NCBI RefSeq assembly: GCF_030506325.1
Contig: NZ_CP120683.1
Location: forward strand, 3,038,001 to 3,102,000
Direction: 5' to 3'
From: Tunicatimonas pelagia
GTDB taxonomy: Bacteria; Bacteroidota; Bacteroidia; Cytophagales; Cyclobacteriaceae
DNA: 64,000 bases
The notes under the pieces are model-generated. The model worked only from the letters and a program-made list of their open reading frames with translations. It was not told the origin of the DNA and searched no databases. The translations under genes and the position numbers were made by a program. Shown here piece after piece: positions 27,416 to 36,213 of this stretch. The number at the start of each line of letters is the position of its first letter. Positions within the stretch are counted from its first letter, which is position 1.

Positions 27416-28489
27416 ATGCACCGTCGCCAGTTTTTTCGTAAGACCACCGCTGCCTCGCTAGGCAGTTTTTTAGTTTCTTCCGCTTCCACCATTGCCCCGC
27501 CAACTACTCTAAAACCCAACCGTCTGAAAGAAGGGGATACCATCGGTTTAATCACCCCCTCCCGCTACCTGACTGAGGAAAAGCTGCGCGAATCGGTAGA
27601 AAACCTAGCCAAACTCGGCTTCCGGGTGAAGTATACCGAAAATATGCTGGTGAAGAAGGGCTACTTAGGTGGCACGGATCAGCAACGAGCCGATGATATT
27701 AACCAAATGTTTGCTGACGACAGTGTAGACGGAATTATGTGTGCGGCGGGCGGTTACGGCACTACCCGCTTACTTCCCTACTTAGACTACGATATGATTC
27801 GTAACAACCCAAAAGTGCTGATCGGCTACAGTGATATTACCGGACTACTCTACGGCTTGCACAGCCAAACCGGACTGATTTGCTTTCACGGACCAATGGG
27901 TACTTCGGATTATAACGATTATACCACCCAGTACTTCCGCCAACTACTAATGGAACCCCAAAACGAACTTACCTATCAGAATCCAGAAAGTATTAGTGAG
28001 GAAGAGTTGGTACCTCTCTATCTGCAAGACGAAGAAGATACTACCATCTCTACCGCTGAGCTCATTACTCTCTCGCCCGGCGTAGCTGAGGGAACGTTGG
28101 TAGGCGGAAACCTCACGCTGGTCAGCTCTATGTGCGGTACTCCCTACGATATTGATATGCGCGATAAGATTGTGTTTCTGGAAGACGTAGGCGAAGCTCC
28201 CTATCGTATCGACCGTATGCTCACCCAACTACTACTCGACCCCAATAAACTTCCGGCAGCCAAGGGTGTAGTGCTCGGCCTTTTCACCGACTGCGAAACC
28301 GACAATGAAGACAAATCCTTCTCCCTCGCCCAAGTACTCTACGACCGACTCGCTTCTCTCGGCATTCCCGTGCTCTACGGCCTGATGTTCGGTCACATCA
28401 AACGTAACGCAACGATTCCGGTTGGTATTCAGGCAAGGCTGGATGCTGACGGGAAAAAGCTTACTTTGTTGGAGAAGGCAGTAATATAA
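27416..28489 (+). CDS. LD-carboxypeptidase (peptidase family S66)
   Basis: A 357-aa exported Ser-peptidase that removes the terminal D-Ala from murein tetrapeptides. The N-terminus (HRRQFFRKTTAASLGSF) has a twin-arginine-like pattern, suggesting Tat export. The domain starts at about residue 38 with DTIGLITPS. The nucleophile is in the GYSDITGLLYG segment (Ser about 141), and the Glu/His of the triad lie in FLEDVGEAPYRIDR and in the C-terminal MFGHIKRNATIP. It fits with the NamZ-like and dipeptide epimerase genes in a murein recycling theme. Confidence 0.92.
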   Translation: MHRRQFFRKTTAASLGSFLVSSASTIAPPTTLKPNRLKEGDTIGLITPSRYLTEEKLRESVENLAKLGFRVKYTENMLVKKGYLGGTDQQRADDINQMFADDSVDGIMCAAGGYGTTRLLPYLDYDMIRNNPKVLIGYSDITGLLYGLHSQTGLICFHGPMGTSDYNDYTTQYFRQLLMEPQNELTYQNPESISEEELVPLYLQDEEDTTISTAELITLSPGVAEGTLVGGNLTLVSSMCGTPYDIDMRDKIVFLEDVGEAPYRIDRMLTQLLLDPNKLPAAKGVVLGLFTDCETDNEDKSFSLAQVLYDRLASLGIPVLYGLMFGHIKRNATIPVGIQARLDADGKKLTLLEKAVI

Positions 28490-28521
28490 AAACTTTTTGA
28501 AGTTCAATCTTCTTGTTGATA

Positions 28522-30201
28522 TTACTGGCTTTGTGCTACGCCTTCTGAAGCCGTAGTTCTGTGGCTTTCTATTTTTAGAGTGAGGTCACCAAGTAATTCT
28601 TTTAATACCTGATTTGCCGTATCATTTCCAGTCACTAAGGTTCTAACTGCACTTTCGTATTTACCTGCGCTTTGGTAGCCAAGTTTTTTTGCAATCTCTG
28701 TCAATGCTTGTGTTTCACGTACTGGATAACGACATATCAATCCCTCTATATTACCATCACTAACAAAACCGTCGAATATACCATATTCTTTATCTCGTAC
28801 TGACTTAATATCAACTACTACTTCATGTAGATCTTCTGATTGTACGGTAGATTGATTTGGTATACTCTCAAAATATTTAGACCTAATTACTCGCTCACAG
28901 CGACGAGCACACAAGCGTCGTTTATGAGACGAAATAGCTGTCAATGCTGCTTCAAGAGCGGTACTAACTAAGTCTTGTGGGAAATCTTCCGTAAGAACAT
29001 GTGTTGCTACAATTCCAATAATATTTGGATGATAATACAGAGACTCTACAGAATAGTAAGGTATAGCAAAAATATTCTGGGATGCTAAATAAGATATATC
29101 GTCATCTGTTCTATCATCTGCGTCAATTAGCCCAAAGGCTTCTATCCATCCTACAGACTCTGTAAATTGAATCGCCTGAACTTTATTCTTTACCTCAGCG
29201 CAACTACCACAAGGAATAATAGAAACGGTTGGGAATAATAATTGATATAGCTGCTTATCTAAGCTCTTTTTATCATCGCCCTCTACAAACAATAGCTTTC
29301 TTTTTCCTCCTAAAATCTGATGTTTTACATCCGAAGGAATATTATCATTAGCACTGATAAAATCTGTGTCCCAACTGTCAATAACCTTGTTTTCTCTTCC
29401 TCTTGAATCATCGGACCACTGACAATCTCGTATTAAAAGTACATTTGCTTCAGGATTATCTTGGGGCAGGCTTATATCATGAGTGGAAATCACAAAGGCA
29501 CAATCTTTCCGCCTTTGAAATAATGAAGATAGAAGGGGCGAAATTATAGAGCGATGAAGATGTCTCTCGGGTTCATCAACTAATAATAAACTGCCAGGTT
29601 TAGCTGTTAAAACAGCACTAGCAATCAATAAAGTATTTCTTTCTCCATCTGACATCTCAGCAATACTATATTCATCACTCCCATTTTTATTAGCAAACAA
29701 TTGATTGTCATTGCTAATAGATATCTCAATAGGAAGGCTTGCCATCTTCATTAATTCGTTGATTGTTGCTAAGGGTGACTTTGTATTGCTTTTGTTCTCT
29801 GCTTCCTCTAAATTACCTCCGTCTACCAGTTTAGCTATTTCTCTAGCTCTGACATTTTCTGCTTCAATAAGTTCGTAAATAGCTATATTAGAGCGTTGCT
29901 CTGCATAATGGTCACTCCATCGGGCAACACTTTCTTTATCACTGTAAGACATCTGCTTTTCTATGTCTATTTTATCTCTAGCTGTAAGTGATAGTGCGTT
30001 TGAAGCAAGCCAAGTTCTGCGGTGGGCAGATATACGTTTAGAATGATCTTGATTAATCTCAACTAATCTTTGCATTAAACTAGATTTTCCAACGCCATTA
30101 GCCCCAACAACGAAGATAACTTCGCCAGCCTTGAGAGTATGCTCTTTTAGGGAACCATCAGTGTCGTTATAATTAAACTGTAACATTCCTGAAATTTTCA
30201 A
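28522..30201 (-). CDS. AAA ATPase-DUF4435 (Toprim-like) fusion, PARIS/OLD-like defence protein
   Basis: A 559-aa protein (554 if the ATG at 30186 is used instead of the TTG at 30201). Its first half is an ABC/SMC-type ATPase: Walker A GANGVGKSS (33-41), signature MSDGERN, Walker B LLLVDEPERHLH and a STHD switch. Its second half is DUF4435, a Toprim-related domain, with LLFVEGDDKKS supplying a Glu and GLIDADDRTDDD the DxD. PARIS defence uses these two domains as AriA and AriB, usually in two genes, though fused forms exist; this one is shorter than I would expect. The TTG start overlaps the stop of the broken parE gene (TTGA), suggesting coupling to parDE. Confidence 0.8.
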   Translation of the reverse strand: MKISGMLQFNYNDTDGSLKEHTLKAGEVIFVVGANGVGKSSLMQRLVEINQDHSKRISAHRRTWLASNALSLTARDKIDIEKQMSYSDKESVARWSDHYAEQRSNIAIYELIEAENVRAREIAKLVDGGNLEEAENKSNTKSPLATINELMKMASLPIEISISNDNQLFANKNGSDEYSIAEMSDGERNTLLIASAVLTAKPGSLLLVDEPERHLHRSIISPLLSSLFQRRKDCAFVISTHDISLPQDNPEANVLLIRDCQWSDDSRGRENKVIDSWDTDFISANDNIPSDVKHQILGGKRKLLFVEGDDKKSLDKQLYQLLFPTVSIIPCGSCAEVKNKVQAIQFTESVGWIEAFGLIDADDRTDDDISYLASQNIFAIPYYSVESLYYHPNIIGIVATHVLTEDFPQDLVSTALEAALTAISSHKRRLCARRCERVIRSKYFESIPNQSTVQSEDLHEVVVDIKSVRDKEYGIFDGFVSDGNIEGLICRYPVRETQALTEIAKKLGYQSAGKYESAVRTLVTGNDTANQVLKELLGDLTLKIESHRTTASEGVAQSQ

Positions 30202-30488
30202 ATTAGATTCTCTATATCCTGCCGTCCGTGAAAAACTCGCACGATTTGAATATCATCACCTGCTTTCTGGTAGAAAATCATGAAATCGTTTTTTGGAAAA
30301 GCCAGTACTCCAGGTGGGGTATAATCGCGAGGGGTTCCTATATTGGGTGAGTCAGCTAGCGTTTGACAGGTAGATTAGATCGTGTCTAGCAGGGCATCCG
30401 CCCTGTTCGATCCTCCGTGCTGGGCACGATAAAGCCAGACATCGTATAAATCTTCCTCGGCTTGATTGCTGAAATAATAGGATGTCAT
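30198..30488 (-). pseudogene. parE: ParE-family toxin gene with an in-frame TAA
   Basis: The frame begins with ATG at 30488, 1 bp overlapping the end of parD, and encodes MTSYYFSNQAEEDLYDVW, a typical ParE/RelE N-terminus. A TAA at 30375-30377 interrupts it after 37 codons. Beyond this the same frame continues STCQTLADSPNIGTPRDY, then FMIFYQKAGDDIQIVRVFHG, the usual ParE core and C-terminus, to a TGA at 30198-30200. One substitution (for example GAA or CAA to TAA) explains the break. As written the toxin is inactive. Confidence 0.85.
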
Positions 30489-30745
30489 TAGCTAGTCCGT
30501 TGTTCGGCTTCCCACTTGGCTCTAGCTTTACGTTTGATTTTATCAAAATCTACTTTTTTAAATGAGCCTTTCATACCCTTTTCTATCTCAACTTTCAACT
30601 CAGCACATTTACGCTGATAGTCAGCTTCAGCTTCCTGTAACAAGCGTAAGCCAGCTCGAATAGCCTCACTAGCGTTATTGTATCGACCGGTGGCCACGCA
30701 TTCTTGCACAAAACTTTCCAGCTCAGGAGTAATAGAAACGTTCAT
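30488..30745 (-). CDS. parD: ParD-family antitoxin
   Basis: An 85-aa protein with an N-terminal ribbon-helix-helix (NVSITPELESFVQECVATG, then NNASEAIRAGLRLLQE) and a charged C-terminal tail that would bind the toxin. It is intact, while the adjacent parE is not. It probably represses its own promoter. A tandem 8-mer TAGTATTA occurs at 30745-30760, just over the start codon, and may be part of the operator. Downstream genes are parE remnant and the AAA-DUF4435 gene. Confidence 0.93.
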   Translation of the reverse strand: MNVSITPELESFVQECVATGRYNNASEAIRAGLRLLQEAEADYQRKCAELKVEIEKGMKGSFKKVDFDKIKRKARAKWEAEQRTS

Positions 30746-30909
30746 AGTATTATAGTATTATCATCGTATCAATGTACAGATATATTGCTTCAATAACGAA
30801 GATTGTTATTCTTCGTTGTACACATTCTAATCAGAGAATGCAAATTCCATCAATTACTATCTACTTCCATCCATTTTTCGTAATTTTCAAGATTAATCTC
30901 TCGTAACAG

Positions 30910-31989
30910 ATGAATATTTCACTACACCCTTTCACTTTAAAACTCAAAGATCCATTCCGTATCTCCTACGAATCGCGGGATGAGCAGGAAGCTTTAGTTA
31001 TTCAGCTTTCGGATACCGATAAGCAGGGTAAACCGATAGTTGGCTTAGGCGAAAGTACTGCCAATAATTACTACCAAGTTTTCGTTGAGCAAATGCAGGA
31101 CGAAGTGGAATCGGTACGAGAAATTATCGAGAAATATTCTTTATCCGCTGAGCCTTTAGAAGCAGGCAAGATGGGTACCCCCGAATATTTCTGGCAACAA
31201 CTTGCCCCTCACTTACAACAAAGCCCTTTTACGCTCTGTGCTCTCGATATCGCCGCTCATGATTTGTACGGAAAAAAAATCGGTCAGCCACTCTACCAAC
31301 TTTGGGGATTAAATCCAGCGAACGCTCCTACCACCAACTACACTATTGGCATTGACAGTATTGAAGTGATGGTACGGAAAATGAGAGCTAAGCCTTGGCC
31401 AATCTATAAAATCAAACTGGGTACATCCGAAGACTTGGCGATTGTACAAGAACTACGCAAGCATACCGACGCGGTATTTCGGGTAGATGCCAATTGCGCC
31501 TGGGGAGTACGTGAAGCCATTGAAAACTCTCGGGAGCTAAAAAAGCTGGGAGTAGAATTTATTGAGCAACCGCTCAAAGCCAACAATTGGGATGGAATGA
31601 AGGAGGTCTACCAACACTCGGCTTTGCCACTGATGGCCGACGAAAGCTGTATCGTCGAGAGCGATGTAGCAAAATGTGAAGGCTATTTCCACGGAATTAA
31701 TATTAAACTGACCAAGTGCGGAGGAATCACTCCGGCTCGTCGCATGATCCAGGAAGCTCGTCAGCGAAATATGAAATTAATGGTGGGTTGTATGACCGAA
31801 TCTACCGTTGGTATTTCAGCCATCGCCCATTTATCGCCGCTGCTGGATTACGTAGATATGGACGGGGCTATGCTACTGGCCGAAGACATTGCTACTGGGA
31901 TTATCATCACCCCTGACGGGGTACAATTTCCCGATGAAAATGGTACAGGAGTTCAACTATCAGCCCTCAGTAATTTATCATCGATTTGA
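30910..31989 (+). CDS. Dipeptide epimerase (L-Ala-D/L-Glu type), enolase superfamily
   Basis: A 359-aa enzyme that epimerises murein-derived L-Ala-D-Glu. The C-terminal barrel shows the muconate-lactonising subgroup residues: K167-x-K169 in YKIKLG, metal ligands D193 (DANCAW), E219 (EQPL) and D244 (ADES), and K266 in INIKLTKCGG. The DMDGAML stretch near the C-terminus is typical of dipeptide epimerases. A BioF-like gene starts 4 bp after its stop, so the two are co-transcribed. Substrate assignment is inferred from the family. Confidence 0.9.
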   Translation: MNISLHPFTLKLKDPFRISYESRDEQEALVIQLSDTDKQGKPIVGLGESTANNYYQVFVEQMQDEVESVREIIEKYSLSAEPLEAGKMGTPEYFWQQLAPHLQQSPFTLCALDIAAHDLYGKKIGQPLYQLWGLNPANAPTTNYTIGIDSIEVMVRKMRAKPWPIYKIKLGTSEDLAIVQELRKHTDAVFRVDANCAWGVREAIENSRELKKLGVEFIEQPLKANNWDGMKEVYQHSALPLMADESCIVESDVAKCEGYFHGINIKLTKCGGITPARRMIQEARQRNMKLMVGCMTESTVGISAIAHLSPLLDYVDMDGAMLLAEDIATGIIITPDGVQFPDENGTGVQLSALSNLSSI

Positions 31990-31993
31990 ATTT

Positions 31994-33058
31994 ATGATAG
32001 AAACACAGGCATTGCCAGGACGAACGATTGTCACCGAGGGAAAAGAGCGATTGTACTTTAGCGGCACATCGTATTTAGGCATTCATAAAAATGTTATTTT
32101 TCAGGAACTGCTTCGCGATGGTTTTAGCCAGTACGGCACCGGGTACTCCAGCTCGCGCTCGTCTAATGTGCAATTGTCAATTTATGAAGAATCGGAAAGC
32201 TGGTTGGCTAGTTTTGTAGGTGCGCCCTCGGTGCTTACCTTCTCTTCCGGCTATCTAACTGGGCAAGCCCTGGTTCGCACCCTAGATCAAGGGCAGCGGT
32301 TCGTTTACGCTCCGCAGGCGCACCCGGCTCTGTGGCGTAATGAAAAAGACAATGTACCGGGACAGTACAGTGAATGGGTATCGCACCTAGAAGCGAAAGT
32401 AGGCTACGGAGACGAAGAAGTAGTGATCGTAACCAATTCGGTAGACCCGCTGTACGCTCAACCCCATTCCTTCGCTTGGGTAGCGCATTTACCCGAGTAT
32501 CTCAAAGTCACATTAATTATTGATGATTCTCATGGGCTGGGAGTACTGGGCGAACGAGGCGAAGGAATATACGCTACCGTGAAGCAGCTAACTCCTCCTA
32601 ATGTCTCACTAGTAGTGGTTAGCTCATTAGGAAAAGCACTAGGTGTGCCAGGCGGAGTGGTGTTGGGAGATAACTCAACCGTTCAGCAATTGAAGAGGAG
32701 CACCTACTTTGTGGCCGCATCTCCGGCAATTCCGGCCTATTTACACGCCATGCTTCGGGCTGAGAAGCTATACGCGCTTTTACTTACTCAGCTTCGGGAA
32801 AATGTACAACACTTCCAGTCACTCATTCAAAATACGGATGTATTTCAGTACTTCGGAAACTATCCGGTCTTTTATAGCTCGGATCAAAGTCTCTGTGAAG
32901 CACTAAGTGATCAGTGTGTACTGTCCAACTTTCCGTATCCTAATCCTGACAGCGATTGCATCACTCGAGTAGTAATTAGTGCGCTGCATACTCGGTCTGA
33001 TTTCGATACGCTGGCTCAGTTAGTACGAGAGTATACTACTACAGCATCGGAACGATAA
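31994..33058 (+). CDS. BioF-like PLP-dependent acyltransferase/aminotransferase (alpha-oxoamine synthase family)
   Basis: A 354-aa fold-type I PLP enzyme. DDSHGLGVLG is the PLP-Asp/His motif and SLGKALGVPGG holds the Schiff-base Lys (K214). YFSGTSYLGI near the N-terminus matches the AON synthase family. It is about 30 residues shorter than typical BioF, and no other biotin gene is near. The ATG at 31994 follows the dipeptide epimerase stop by 4 bp; an earlier in-frame ATG at 31934 would overlap that gene. The true substrate may be a product of the epimerase pathway rather than pimeloyl-CoA. Confidence 0.85.
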   Translation: MIETQALPGRTIVTEGKERLYFSGTSYLGIHKNVIFQELLRDGFSQYGTGYSSSRSSNVQLSIYEESESWLASFVGAPSVLTFSSGYLTGQALVRTLDQGQRFVYAPQAHPALWRNEKDNVPGQYSEWVSHLEAKVGYGDEEVVIVTNSVDPLYAQPHSFAWVAHLPEYLKVTLIIDDSHGLGVLGERGEGIYATVKQLTPPNVSLVVVSSLGKALGVPGGVVLGDNSTVQQLKRSTYFVAASPAIPAYLHAMLRAEKLYALLLTQLRENVQHFQSLIQNTDVFQYFGNYPVFYSSDQSLCEALSDQCVLSNFPYPNPDSDCITRVVISALHTRSDFDTLAQLVREYTTTASER

Positions 33059-33102
33059 CCGATTCGGACTTTTTTCGTATATTGTAATGAATTATTATTC
33101 AT

Positions 33103-33276
33103 ATGAAGCGATCTAAAGAAGATATTCGTACAAAGTCAGTGCTGGTTTCTAAAGAAGGAAATTTTAGCCGTTCTTCTTCTTCTCTGCTTAAAAGCAAAAG
33201 AGTACGCCAGCAAATTGCTGATTTTGCCAAAGTTCAGGTGAGTGAACTCCCTTCAGTTAGTAAGCAGGCTGGTTAA
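33103..33276 (+). CDS. Small basic hypothetical protein, 57 aa
   Basis: A short frame (ATG 33103, TAA 33274-33276) encoding a Ser/Lys-rich protein beginning MKRSKEDIRTKSVLVSKEG and containing FSRSSSSLLKSKRVRQQIAD. It has no membrane segment. It ends 5 bp before the next ATG, so the two may be co-translated. I do not recognise it. Coding status rests on position and codon-like composition only. Confidence 0.4.
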   Translation: MKRSKEDIRTKSVLVSKEGNFSRSSSSLLKSKRVRQQIADFAKVQVSELPSVSKQAG

Positions 33277-33281
33277 TCCCT

Positions 33282-33701
33282 ATGGCTTTTCTTTTACTTC
33301 TTCTCAATCAAGTCCCGTACTTTCACAAGAATAATGCTGCCTATCGGGCAGCTCGTAAGAGAAACGATTCGTTAGAACTCTTGCTCATTAATGCTATCTT
33401 CGATGATATTCCGGTGACACTATCACTAAAATCCGGAAAGGTATACATTGGTTACGTTACTGCCGAAGGCGATACCAATACCAGCGAAAGAAAGCAAGTT
33501 CGGATTTTACCCGTTCTGAGCGGCTACCGTAAAACTGATACCAAAGAATTAATCATTACAACTAATTACGCCGCTACTATTCAAAAATTACAGTTTAAAC
33601 CACCCGTTCCGTACGATGTTGTTATTCCCATAGCTGAAATTGAAACCGCCAGATTTCATGATGAGCATCTTTTTCAGAAGTTTCAGCGAGAAGTAGAATA
33701 G
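33282..33701 (+). CDS. Hypothetical protein, 139 aa
   Basis: Unrecognised protein. The opening MAFLLLLLNQVPYFH is weakly hydrophobic. A middle section at about 38-65 (DIPVTLSLKSGKVYIGYVTAEG) has the strand pattern of a small SH3/Sm-like barrel, followed by more beta strands (ELIITTNYAATIQKLQF). No catalytic motif is visible. It is paired with the 57-aa gene upstream and stands convergent with the DUF5916 gene, 5 bp away. Confidence 0.6.
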   Translation: MAFLLLLLNQVPYFHKNNAAYRAARKRNDSLELLLINAIFDDIPVTLSLKSGKVYIGYVTAEGDTNTSERKQVRILPVLSGYRKTDTKELIITTNYAATIQKLQFKPPVPYDVVIPIAEIETARFHDEHLFQKFQREVE

Positions 33702-33706
33702 TGAGA

Positions 33707-35959
33707 CTAAAGATTCAACCAATACGTAAGCTTCACTACTAGCCCTCGGTTTTTCTTCTCATAAGTATCGGGGAAAAAGCGGCTCTCGCCGTAGGCGGTA
33801 TAGTTATCGGTGTACACAATAAACAAGTCAGAAACGGGTTTGAAGCGCCACTGGAAGCGGGTATTAATGTTCACATTATCAAACTGGCTATTATACTGCA
33901 CAAAGGTGGTGAGGAATATGCTGCGGGTGAAGGTTAAATCGAGGCGAGGACCAATTAGTACAAATTGGGCGTCGGAGTAGGGTTCGGCCAGATTAATATC
34001 GCTGTAGTTGAAATCCAGCGAGAATAGACCGTAGGGTTGAAAGCGGTAGTTAAGCGTACCGGAAAACGAATTCAGCATACCGCCGTAGTACTGCCCATTA
34101 ATCGTATTAATCTCGTAGTTAAAATTCTTTCGTTCATCCGATTCGTACTCTACCGTCAGATACATCATGTTAAATGTTTCCCCAGTATCAAACGACAGCC
34201 CTTGGCGAGAGGGAGAAAATGGACGAAACAGGTAGATGTAGTCATTCACGGCTGAAACTGTCAGTCGGCTAGTATTTCGAAAGCTAAAATCCCAGAATAA
34301 GTTGAAATTATAATCACTGATTCCGGTCTCCGGCTTCCACCACAGTTGTTGTTCAATACCGGGTCCGTGGCTCACAATATTGCTGCCGTTGGGGTAAAAA
34401 GAACGAGCGATGGAGGGAGAAATCCGGCGAAAATTCCGGCGGGGCGTGAATCCTACTTCAGCATTAAAGCCTTCACCCACAACCTGATGTTCCCACATCA
34501 ACTCCCAGTTACGAGTACTGTAGGTTAGGTTGGCTCCGTGGGAGTAAGCGTCATCTTTTGGTAGCGGATCAAACGATTGGTGGTAGTAAATTTTTCCCGT
34601 CCAGGTATTATCGGCCGAGGCCAGATTATAATCCAGACCTACCAACCGGTTAAAGTTATCGGAACCTAGCGAAAACTCACTAGTACTATCGCTGAATGAC
34701 TGTTTGTTGATAAACAATCCCGATATATTTGAGCGAGCAAACAACTGTCGTTGCACAGCTGCTACGGTGTAGTTGAAACTGGGAAGATTAATATCTTCAT
34801 CCGCCCCGGTTTGCATGTTCAACAGTCCTAAGCGCCAGTTCTTATTCACTCGGCCACTGAGGCGAGCCCCGCCTATAATAGGGTTTTGTACGTTCACTCC
34901 AGTGGCACTGTCAATCGCCACCCCTATACGGCGGGAGAAAAATGGACGCACATTCTCCGAGCCAAAACTGGCGAATAGGTCAGCATTTTCTAGAAAGAAC
35001 TGTCGCCGCTCGGGAAAGAAAATCTCGAAGCGATCTAAATTAGTGACCTGCTGATCTACTTCCACCTGCGAGAAGTCCGGGTTAACCGTCAGATCGAGGT
35101 TCAGTGAGGGGGTGATCGCAATCTTGGCATCACCCCCGGCAGCAAAATTACTGACTCCTTCGGCCTCAGAAAAATCACGATTCTGCTGCGTGGCGACGTA
35201 AGGAATGATAGAGACGTTCGCTCCCGGTTTCTTCAGAGGCTGATCCCACAGCAACCTTCCGGTATACGCCAGTGAGTAAAGCCGAAAATTGAGCGGAACC
35301 TGATTCCAGGTAGAACGCTCATTGGAATGGCTATCGAGCCGATAAAATTGAATATTCCATTCCTTAGAACCTTCTTTGTAGCGTAGCGTCTTAAACGGAA
35401 TGGCCAACTCAGCCATCCAGTAACCGTCGTAACGTTTGGCCTCCGAAAACCAGCGGTTGTCCCACGACAGATCGAAGTCATCCGAGTTAGCCCCGCCGTT
35501 AGAGATCAGCCCCTCCCGTTGTACTCCGTAAGGATTAATTCCGAACAGAAAGGCGGTTGTTTGATCTTGAAACGGATCAATAATGAACGAAAACATATCG
35601 AGGCCCGCCCCCCGAAAATCACGACGTAGGGAGGGAGTTACGTAGTAGTTTCCTTCAGTAGTAGCGTAACACTTCACGCCCACGTACAAAAATTTATCGT
35701 CGTACGTCAACCGCACTTCGCTGGGGGCTACAGCATTGGACGTGTCCATAGGAAAGTTCTGCCAAAAATCACCCGACATTTCTGCTTCTTGCCAAGCTGC
35801 TTCTTCTAAAGCCCCATCCAGTTTAATTGGGGAAGAAGCCCGCTGGATACGCAGTTGTCGCTGAGCTTGCTGGGCAAACAGAGAAGTTGATAGCAGGAAA
35901 AAAAAGAAAAGTTTGCAATACAGGCTTATCGTAGATAATGCCCTCAACCCTTGAAACAA
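33707..35959 (-). CDS. DUF5916 outer-membrane protein with N-terminal CBM9-like domain
   Basis: A 750-aa exported protein. The signal peptide covers about residues 1-29 (FFFFLLSTSLFAQQ). An N-terminal beta-sandwich (about 35-230) resembles CBM9-type carbohydrate-binding domains, for example SPIKLDGALEEAAW and LTYDDKFLYVGVKC. The rest is rich in alternating strands, ending ... KLTYWLNL, as in large beta-barrels. It belongs to the common Bacteroidota DUF5916 group of unknown role, with possible polymer uptake or sensing. The start is TTG at 35959; a TTG at 35947 is an alternative. Confidence 0.85.
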   Translation of the reverse strand: MFQGLRALSTISLYCKLFFFFLLSTSLFAQQAQRQLRIQRASSPIKLDGALEEAAWQEAEMSGDFWQNFPMDTSNAVAPSEVRLTYDDKFLYVGVKCYATTEGNYYVTPSLRRDFRGAGLDMFSFIIDPFQDQTTAFLFGINPYGVQREGLISNGGANSDDFDLSWDNRWFSEAKRYDGYWMAELAIPFKTLRYKEGSKEWNIQFYRLDSHSNERSTWNQVPLNFRLYSLAYTGRLLWDQPLKKPGANVSIIPYVATQQNRDFSEAEGVSNFAAGGDAKIAITPSLNLDLTVNPDFSQVEVDQQVTNLDRFEIFFPERRQFFLENADLFASFGSENVRPFFSRRIGVAIDSATGVNVQNPIIGGARLSGRVNKNWRLGLLNMQTGADEDINLPSFNYTVAAVQRQLFARSNISGLFINKQSFSDSTSEFSLGSDNFNRLVGLDYNLASADNTWTGKIYYHQSFDPLPKDDAYSHGANLTYSTRNWELMWEHQVVGEGFNAEVGFTPRRNFRRISPSIARSFYPNGSNIVSHGPGIEQQLWWKPETGISDYNFNLFWDFSFRNTSRLTVSAVNDYIYLFRPFSPSRQGLSFDTGETFNMMYLTVEYESDERKNFNYEINTINGQYYGGMLNSFSGTLNYRFQPYGLFSLDFNYSDINLAEPYSDAQFVLIGPRLDLTFTRSIFLTTFVQYNSQFDNVNINTRFQWRFKPVSDLFIVYTDNYTAYGESRFFPDTYEKKNRGLVVKLTYWLNL

Positions 35960-36104
35960 AATATTATTCGGTAAACGTAGTGATCGTAAATAAGATAGTT
36001 GTAGCTAGGGTGCGATAATACAACTTTTTCATCGGGATTCCTCCTTCCGTTTTAATTCCTATCCATTTTCTACTAACTTCGCAGCAATTTACCCGAAACC
36101 TAAT

Positions 36105-36195
36105 TATTAATGATTGATGATTATTGAATAGTGACTAATGAAAGAAAAGTACCCCTGTCAATATTCATCAATCATTACTCATCAGTCATTAATCG
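36105..36195. repeat. Imperfect inverted repeat with a copy of the dispersed 16-mer
   Basis: The left arm, near 36105-36145, is roughly complementary to the right arm near 36162-36195. The right arm contains TCATCAGTCATTAATC (36180-36195), identical to 9443-9458. It lies in the 253-bp gap between the divergent DUF5916 and carB genes. It probably forms a palindromic intergenic element; a role in carB control is possible but unsupported. Confidence 0.5.
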
Positions 36196-36213
36196 TTATA
36201 ACCTAACCTTTCT

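Noticed and set aside
28522-30201. Firm assignment of the AAA-DUF4435 protein to PARIS
   Set aside because: Domains agree, but the protein is shorter than expected for a fused AriA-AriB and I could not compare it with profiles; it is reported as PARIS/OLD-like only.
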